Below are positions 37,796-46,700 of a stretch of DNA of 64,000 bases, piece after piece. Below the pieces are notes generated by a model, which searched no databases, had not been told where the DNA came from, and saw nothing but the letters and a program-made list of their open reading frames with translations. The DNA is taken from assembly GCA_032690845.1 (NCBI GenBank), contig CM064424.1:46575511-46639510 (forward strand). The letters are read 5' to 3'. This DNA is from Eleusine coracana subsp. coracana (Eukaryota; Streptophyta; Magnoliopsida; Poales; Poaceae). Every line of letters starts with the position of its first letter. The stretch's first letter is position 1. Made by a program: the position numbers and the translations under genes.

Positions 37796-40700
37796 GAAGG
37801 CTAGGAAGGAGTGAAGTAGATTGTCTAGGGTTTGGAAAGAGCATTTATTAGTAACATGCCACTAAAGAGGGGTCTGTGACTAAAAGTAATCTTTATTTTG
37901 AGTAACGGGTCTTCTGGATCTGAGGATTTTTAGTGATACGTCTAAAAAAACCTGTCACTATTTTACTTTGGTCTTTTGTTGTTGAAAATCTTTTTTTAGT
38001 AGTCTTGCCTTAAAAAATTGTAAAATCGTTGTATGAATTGTATTTGTTATAAGCCGTGTGATCAATCACTAGCAAGTGAAACTTTGGGCACTTTACTAGT
38101 TATTGATATATTTTATATATTGGAGTGAGCTAATGAATCTGTTTTGAATAGTAGAGAGTAACTTTTGGATAAGAAATTGAACTCAAATGAATAGCCATCC
38201 CCGAAGCCTCTCCTCCCTGTCAAAGTTGTCCGTTGCATCAAACTACCGCCCAGTAGTCTATCAAAACTATTAACATATATTTTGGACAACAAAACTCCTT
38301 TAAATATATTATTCCTTATTCATGCCATAAAATGCAATAGGTATCATAATATTTCAAAAGTGAAAACACATTTGAGAGACCTTAATTACCTGCTCGACGT
38401 GGGTTGGTACGCCACCCAGCACTGTTTCTACCTTATTCAAATGAGACATAATTTCCTGTATATTAGGTCTGTCACGTCTGTCTTGCTTCAAGCACTTTAA
38501 AGCTATCTCAATACATGCCTTCACCTGCTGGCTAAACACTTCTAGTGATGATGTGTGGCTGCGCATTTCCTGTAGCCTTTTCCTCCAATTGTTATGGACC
38601 TTAAACATTGCAACATAATGTAAAAAAGAAAAGTTGAAAGGACATACTGTTTTCTCAACCAAAAATAAATGACACGAAAACCAGAGTAGTAACGAGGAAA
38701 CATATTCTTACATTCTCAGCAAACTTTTGTTTATCCATATCAATATTTTTGTAGCCTTCATGTCCAACCATTATCTTTGTAATTATAACACCCAAACTAT
38801 ATATGTCAAATGCTTTCGAGACTATTTGATGGTCTATGTACTCCGGTGGCAAATATCCTCTGCATGTAACATATATGGTACAGATTGTTATATACATAGG
38901 TAGCAAGAAACACCAAAAAAATGCTTTTGACTATCCTAGCTGGGTTCATTATTGTACAATAGGCTCTTAGCATCAACCAATATGCATGCTATGTTTTTTT
39001 GCCAGGGATCTCTGTAGTTCTCACATGCATATTTTTCTGTCGGGAGCCTCATCTATCTCTTGAACTGTTAGTGTGTTCAATCGCATTTTGATGTGTCCTC
39101 GATGTGACAGATTAAATAGAGTAATCGTTGATAACTGTATTGAGTCTAAGGGCTATTTAAATAGAGTAAGATGTAACATTGGTTCAACCTATATAAGGCC
39201 AGCTCTTGCATGGACCTATAATATTGGAGCAAAATTCTTGTCTGCCATCAAAACTTCTATACTTTCATTGTGAATCATATAAAACTTCCCTTCCATGCTG
39301 TCATTTTAGATTTTCTATTCCCATTTTCCTACATGTTACTTTTGTTACACTACGTTAGATGCCTATTAAATGATGGTGAAAAAGACATATCTGCCCTTGA
39401 GATGAAATCTATCAAATTTCAAATACCTTGCTGTAGGTGAATTCCCTCATGTATATAATGAATTTGTGACTTTTTTATTACCATGCTTTGCTACCAGCAA
39501 AAACTTACTCGAAGTTACAGTCACATATTTCTTTATTTCCATGCTACCAATAAAAAATCAATATAATTTGCTAGATATAATTGTGAGGATAGGTTTGGCT
39601 TTTTCACCACTACTTAACAACTATCTAACAGCTAAAATAATAAAAGTAGCACATAGGGGATCAGAAATTTAAAATGATGTCATGAAAGAGAATATGTAAT
39701 TTTAGATGGTTCATAAGGAAAGTGTATAAATTTTTATGATACACAAGGATTTGCTCGTAACATAGAGACTCTTTTTTCATACAAAAGAAGTTTGTTCTGA
39801 CTATATACAACGGGAATTGTGCATTTTTCATATATTATTTGGACAGTGCAATACAGTTATCTGCTAGAGGTATACTTAATCATAATTCCTTTTTCGCATC
39901 AACGGCGTGAATCAATTGTTACAACTTTAGCACCTTTACAATGGATTGGAATGAATATGAATCATTTATTTCTTTTGATAAAAAATTAGATACATTTATA
40001 CTAGTTTGACTCTTCAGTTTTATTTAGATACAATTTTTACATTTATACTTTTGATCAAAGTATAAACTATTATGGATATAAAAGAAAAAGTTAAAAGTAG
40101 AGTGTAATTTCATTCACTAGAACACTCGTTCACTTCATTATCTTCAGTTTTCGTTTGTCCCTGGTTCCTGGCGGTGGCCAGCGAAGACGACGGCGTTGGG
40201 TGTGCAAACGCCCAAAGGACTCCAGGCTGAACCACTGCAATGGAATTATTGGATGGCAGTCCAGCTGCTTCTTGAAGGTCGTGAGCGGCCGCACGACACG
40301 CCCGATGATCTCGTATTCTCGTCCTTCCCTGCCAGATGCGTGCTGGCCTGGACGATGAGCTCTCCGAGTTCTAATAATTTTCTGCGGTGGTGGTACTATC
40401 TATAAATTACCGGATTATTAGTCAGTTACAAATATATTATTATGAATCAACGTCCTATACTATGGGAAAACCATTGTTGCCGGATGTTACCGTTAACCAT
40501 CACCTTTTTTTGATATGTGCCGCCGTGGTATTTGGCAAAGTTTTTACCGAATTCTTGATAAATAATACTCGGCAAAGAGCACTTTGCTGATAAATTGATT
40601 GTCGAGTGCTCTTTGTGTTGGAATATGATCCAAATTATAGTGTTCTTATTAGAGACATCTAGAAGGTTTGAGAGGTGGAGTACTCTCGTGTTATGGTTCG

Positions 40701-43700
40701 TATTGTCTAGGGAGTTTATCTCTAGTTTCCACCCTTATATATACATCTTGTATGAGAAGAGCTGAGAGAGATATCATTGTATCCCCTATGTTGTAACTCT
40801 CCTCCAATAGTGAAGATTGTCGGTCGGCGTCCGTGATTTTTTCCCGCAAGGGTTTTTCATGTTAAATTTGTGTCTCGTTTCAATTTTATTTTACGTATTA
40901 TTTGTTAACAAATGGTATCAGAGCTAACACGAGATTTATAAAAAAAATATTAAGATTCATTCCTGTTCATCGCGCCGCTGTTGTTTTTCACTTTGGCGCT
41001 ATAGCCAACGTTTTTTCACATCCGAGAGAAATTGGCTGTTACTATTTTGGTTGTCTGGGATCATTTTTTGCGGTGTTTAGAGGACTGATAAGTCAGATTA
41101 GAGTTCAGACGGATTAAATTCCGTTTTGGCTTCATGTTCAGTGACTCGGCGAGTCACGTTTCTTCGTCCCATGGTCAAGTGGGAGTTCTTCGATTCACGT
41201 GATTGTTTTTCTTTGTACCACGATGGATTAATTTTTTAGATTGTCTGCTGTTGTTCCGTGCCGATCGAAATCGGCGACTCAGCGCTTTCTGTAGAGTCCA
41301 AGACGGAGTCCAGGACGGATTAATCTCCGTGTTGCAGTCGTCTGGCTACTGCTTTCTTGATCTGAGTGCAAGTTGTCGAGTTCTCTTCCATCTACAAAAG
41401 CTGCAGCAGCGCTGCAGATCAATCCAAGCTGTCGTCGGGCTTGCACCGCAGATCAAAGCTGTTTGGTTAACCATCGTTCCAGCAGATCAAGCCAAGGTCT
41501 GTTTTCGCAGTTCTTCGATTTTTGTTCCAGCTTCGAGTCCCAATGCGGAGATTGCATGCAGACCCACCACCGCTATTCCCTGGAGTTGTGCTTTAATCCA
41601 TGGATTGTCATGTAAATTTGTTATCGTGTTCACGTCATGAGAACAAAGTGGTGATTTTTGCTATGCACACACAAGAATCGTACCATGAGGCTGTTTTCTG
41701 GAATTTTTGAGATGTTGTTCTAGGTGAACACTCACCGCTATTCCTGCAGTTGGAGCTTCAGGCCATGATCACCGTGCACAAGTTCTGAGGAGAAGCCTCA
41801 GTTTGTTATCGTGTTCATGTCGTGAGTACAAATTGGTGATTTCTACTACACCCACACATGAATTCTATCAAAAGAATTGTTTTGCTCTGTTTGTTTTGGT
41901 TTCTTTAACCAGTTTTGCTAGGCGTCCATCAGGGTATTCGACCAGTTGGTTTCTGGTTTTCTTGCTGTGCATTCACAGATGGTGTACTAGGAATCTCCAG
42001 ATTTTGCTTCGTTGCACCTAAAGCGTTCTATTGATGCTATAAATTTTATTGCTGATGATTGGTTTTTCGACATGGTTTCTATCAAGTTTTATATTCCGCT
42101 GTAAGACCGTGATAACGGTTCATTATTTAGACCAGTGATGGTTATGGCTCTATTGCTTTTGCTCAAAGCAGCAGTTCTGATGTGCTCTTGATCACAAAGA
42201 ATATGAGTATTTCATTGGACATGAAGTTATGAATGCTCAAACTTGATTGGTGTTACCGTTTGAGTCCTAGTGACTCCTTGGCGTCCGGTGTTATTGTTAT
42301 TGAAGGGAGTTCGTTGATGATTCTTCATTTACTACAAGATGAAATTCATCTCAAGGTGGAGTTTGTTGGAATATGATCCGAATTATAGTGTCCTTACTAG
42401 AGATGTCTAGAAGGTTTGAGAGGCGGAGTCCTCTTGTGTTACAGTTCGTATTGTTTAGAAAGTTTATCTCTAGTTTTCACCCTTATATATATATCTTGTA
42501 TAAGAAGAGTTGAGAGAGAAAGATCATTGTATCCCTTATGTTATAACTCTCCTCTAATAGTGAAGATTGTTGGTCGGCGCCCGTGGTTTTTTCCCGCAAG
42601 GGTTTTCCACGTTAAATTTGTGTCTCGTTTCGATCCTATTTTACGTATTATTTGCTAACACTTTGTCAATACTCGATAAAAGTTTTGCGAGTGTTTTCGG
42701 GCCTTACCGAGTGCTTCGGACACTTGGTAAACATTGACTTTCCATAGTTCTATTGATGTTGATTTGGAGGATATTTTTGTTTTTAGGACGTTAATCGTCT
42801 CCATGGCAAATATAGTTTGTCTCACAAACATTAAAAAAAATATAAATTTTGCCTGTATAACCCTATATCAATCTCGATGCACAAAATATATTGCAACTTG
42901 AAACTTAACATAAAAATATATTAGGTATTCCACAGACAAATAATTGACAAAATTTATTTAGAAAAACAAATGCATGGATAGGAAATACAATGATGTATCT
43001 TTGAGCCACATTTCATGGTGGAATATATTTTATGCATTGAGATAGAAATATTAAACATAGCCATTTTTTCTACTATAGTGTTCTATGGAAAAAGCCACAA
43101 TTTATTAGTGTCCATCTGGCAAAATGAGTAGTTACTGTTATGAATAGCACTTGTGTTCATAATGAGGACACTAGGCCCAAATATATATATGTACAGGTGT
43201 GGGTAAATATACACAAAACCCTTTATATAATGGGGAAACTACAAGAATACATATACATCTAACACCCCCCCTCCCCTCTCCCTCAAACTCAGGGTGGATC
43301 AAGAACACTGAGTTTGGAGAGATAAAACCTATGCCTAGCGCCAGTCTATGTCTTGGTGAACAAATCAGCCAACTGAATCTCTGAAGGCACATACTGAGGA
43401 GCAACAATATCATCATGTACCTGTGATTGTATATAAAAAGGATCAACACCAAAATGCTTACTGAGTTCCTGCTTCACAGGATCAAGAGCCATACTGATAG
43501 CACCTGTACTGTCAGAAAAAAGAGAAGTCGACATAGAAATAGAAACAAAGGGAGCTGGACCCTATACATCTGAATGAACAAGATCAAAAGGACACTGAGA
43601 CACAGACTCACTCGAATGGTAGGGAAGTTGTATCTGCTTTCCTAACCAACATCTCTGACAATGATGTAAAGACTCATGACCTGAAACAGACCCTAAAAGA

Positions 43701-46700
43701 CCACGATGAATCATAGTGGACAAACGAGAGCCACAAATATGACCTAGCGATGATGTCACTGAGCAAAAGACAAGGTCGACAATGTAACAAAACTGGAGCC
43801 AACCAGACTGGCAAACGCAGTGGAAGGAAGATGAAGCCAGTCCAACTCTCAAAGACGTTATGAATCATGGCGCCGGGGGCCAGAACCAACTACCTGACCC
43901 GTGCAACGATTCTGAACATAGCAAAAATCAGGGTCAAGAATCACATGACAGTCATGATCAATAAATTGACCAACTGACATAAGCTGCATGGTTAGATCAG
44001 CTACACAAGAAATATTAGGAACAATGAAAGAATCGGATAAAAGAGTGCCCTATCCTACAACAGGAAGAGGAGATCCATTGGCTATATGAACAAAACAAGA
44101 AAGAGGTGGAGAAACATGAAAGAAAGACAAGCGCGATATGGAGTCATATGGAAGGAAGCACCAGAGTCAAGAATCCATGGACAAGTACCTAGAGTAGAAG
44201 AGGAACGAGGTCCCTCAGTGGAAGACTAAGAAGCAGCAGCAGAGCCCGTGAGTGCAGCAGACTGAGTCACAAAACCAGCAGCTCCTGGTGGTGCAGAGGG
44301 TGCAAGGCGATATAGTAACGTGAGAATCTCCTGTGTATCTGAACCCGTAGAGCCCCTCTGAGAACCTCCAGCACTACAACTACCAGTACTCTGTGAAGTA
44401 CCCTATGAAGAACGACGAGTCTGAGCCTTCTTCTCCCTCTTCTTCCTGTAACAGTAAGACTCCATATGTCCCTCCTTACCACAATAGTCACACTGAAAAG
44501 GACTAGAGCCACCTCGACTCCTAGAAGAAGGCGTCATAGAAGAAGGCACCACAGGAGGAGGGGGAGCTGAACAACGAGCAACCAACATTGAAGGGGCAGT
44601 AGCAGACCGGCCTCATGAAGTCGAATCTCCTTATTACGAACATCAGTAAGAGCATGCATCAAAGTGACACAAGGGTGACAAGCAAGTAGTTGAGCATGAC
44701 ATGGCTCATACTCATCATGAAGGCGAGTCAAGAAGTCATAGGTGCAATGAAGCTCTAGGGCCTTCTTCTGACTCAGGTAGGACTCACACATGCTAGGAGA
44801 CAACTGAGGACCAAGAGTGTCAAGCTGACACCAAATAGCAGACATCTGACCATAGAACTCATCAACTGTGGAGTCATCTTATCGAACAAGCTGCTCCTGA
44901 CGAATGGCAACAAGAAAAATGGAATGTTTAGAAGGCTCATAGCGCTCACGAAGGAAAGCCCACATCTGATGCGCATACTCAAACTCAACAATATCAGCAG
45001 AAAACTAATCCGCCATGCTAGCAACAAGAATAGCAGCAACCCGAGCATCCTCATCAATCCATGTCCTATAGGCAGCATACTGAGACTCATAAGATGCCAC
45101 ACGATCATCATAGTCACCACGTAACCTCTCCACAGCAGCAACAAAATCAGCAAGCGCCTTGTCATATGCCACCTTCTCAGCAGCAGTGGCCGTCTCTAAA
45201 AGACGGACTCAACGGGAAACACAGATGTTGTAGGAGCCGTAGGACGAGGCGGACAGATAAGCTCGCAAGTAAGAAAATCCCAAAGACGTAGACCCTTCAT
45301 ATGAATCCGAAGACGAGGAACCAAGTCCTGATAGCTGATGCTATTGAAAAGCACCGGACAGCAAAGAATAGCAATTCCACTAGATGAAGCCATGTCGATG
45401 GTGAGAGCGCAAAAGGAGCGGCGGCGGGCGACGGCGAGAGCGCAGAGGAAAGCAGCGCAGGCAGCAGTTTTTTTTACGAGTACCCTACTAAAAAATATTA
45501 TGAGCAAAAAGCAACCCACAAAAAAATCACCACCAGTAGTCCTTTTTTTTTTATCCGAGCTGGTTACTGAAGCCGACTAAGCGAGCCGAGCCGACTAGTC
45601 CAGGCGAGCCGAATGAATCCAACTAAACCAGCCAAGCTGAGCTGAGCCGAAGAGCCGGCTCGGAATCAAATTGAACCGATTCGAAAGCGAAATCGAGTCA
45701 ACTCGATTCCAGCGATAGTGATGGGTCGTTGACGGCTTCCTAGCGGCGGCGGCAGTCCAGCGAGGAGAACTCGGCGGTAGCGGCAGTCCGGGAAGGAGAA
45801 CCCGGCGGCGGCAGTCGGACGAGGAGAACCCGGTGGCAGCAGAAGAGAGGCGGAATCGGCGGCGACGGTGGTGTCCAGACAGCGGACGAAAAAGGTCGGT
45901 CGACGATGAAGAAGGGGATGATCCCGGCAGAGGAGAAGAACCTCAACTGTGATGAGTTCCCAAAAGCGTTGGTAAAAGATCAATGAAGATCGTCACCAAC
46001 AGCAAGGAGATTGGATCGACAGTAAAGAAGCTGAGGTTCAAGATGAAGAACAGCAGACTTCGAACGTGGATCCCAAAAAAAAGGGTGCAAGTGCAACACC
46101 AGAATCTGATTAGGAGAGCAGTGATAACCTAACCCTAATTTTGGCTCTATACCATGTTATGAATAGTACTTGTATTCATAATGAGGGCACTAGGCCTATA
46201 TATATATGTACAGGTATGGGTAAATATGCACAAAACCTCTTATACAATAGGGAAACTACAAGAATACATATACATCTAACAGTTATGATTTCCTACGGAC
46301 AAGATCATGTTTATTGAGGCTGAAAATTATACTTCCAAAATTTTAGGACGTTGTTCAAACTATGATCAATATTTCTTTTTTTTTCATATTCTCTAAAAGG
46401 TCCAAAGATTATACTCCTAGAATTTCATAAATATGATAAGAACACCATTGGACATATGTAAATCGGATAGATTTCTACAACGAAATTTAATATGTGTGTG
46501 GTTATTTGCAATAAAATAGCTCATGTGCGGGAATCTCATACTCCTCGGTTTCATTACATTCAATAAAAGGAAAGTTACCCAAAAATAACTTACTCAAAGT
46601 AAATTGCCTAGAATGCCTTGATATCATCACTATTGTCATGATATGAATCCACGTTTTATGTTGTTGGAACTCCAAAGTTATGTATGGACATTTGAGAACC

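Larger units (their letters stand above)
40616..42660 (+). mobile_element. 2.0-kb non-coding LTR retrotransposon, TSD CTTTG
   Basis: LTRs of 295-297 bp (40616-40910, 42364-42660) begin TGTTGGAATATG and end TTGTTAACA/TTGCTAACA. CTTTG flanks both ends (40611-40615, 42661-42665). Immediately after the left LTR is TGGTATCAGAGC (40913-40924), the initiator-Met tRNA primer site, and CAAGGTGGAG lies before the right LTR. The 1.45-kb interior has no gag or pol motif. It is a non-autonomous element of the TRIM/LARD kind, needing another element's enzymes. Confidence 0.95.
40458..42749. mobile_element. Mini-CACTA (about 242 bp) split by an LTR element, TSD CTA
   Basis: The left tip TACTATGGGAAAACC and right tip GACTTTCCATAGTT are one-base variants of CACTATGG. 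CTA flanks both ends (40455-40457, 42750-42752). Subterminal words such as ACTCGGCAAAGAG and TACCGAGTG are the pattern seen in panicoid CACTA families. The LTR element at 40616-42660 inserted into it. Confidence 0.75.
43136..46281 (-). mobile_element. Deleted Ty1/copia element lacking reverse transcriptase
   Basis: LTRs 43136-43264 and 46155-46281 (129 and 127 bp) begin TGTTATGAATAG and end ATACATCTAACA. Flanks are GTTAC and GTTAT (one mismatch). Minus-strand primer site TGGTATAGAGCC follows the right LTR; a purine tract precedes the left LTR. Gag is near complete, but between the integrase start and the RNase H end almost everything is missing, so it depends on other elements. It lies in intron 4 of the kinase fusion gene. 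Confidence 0.9.
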
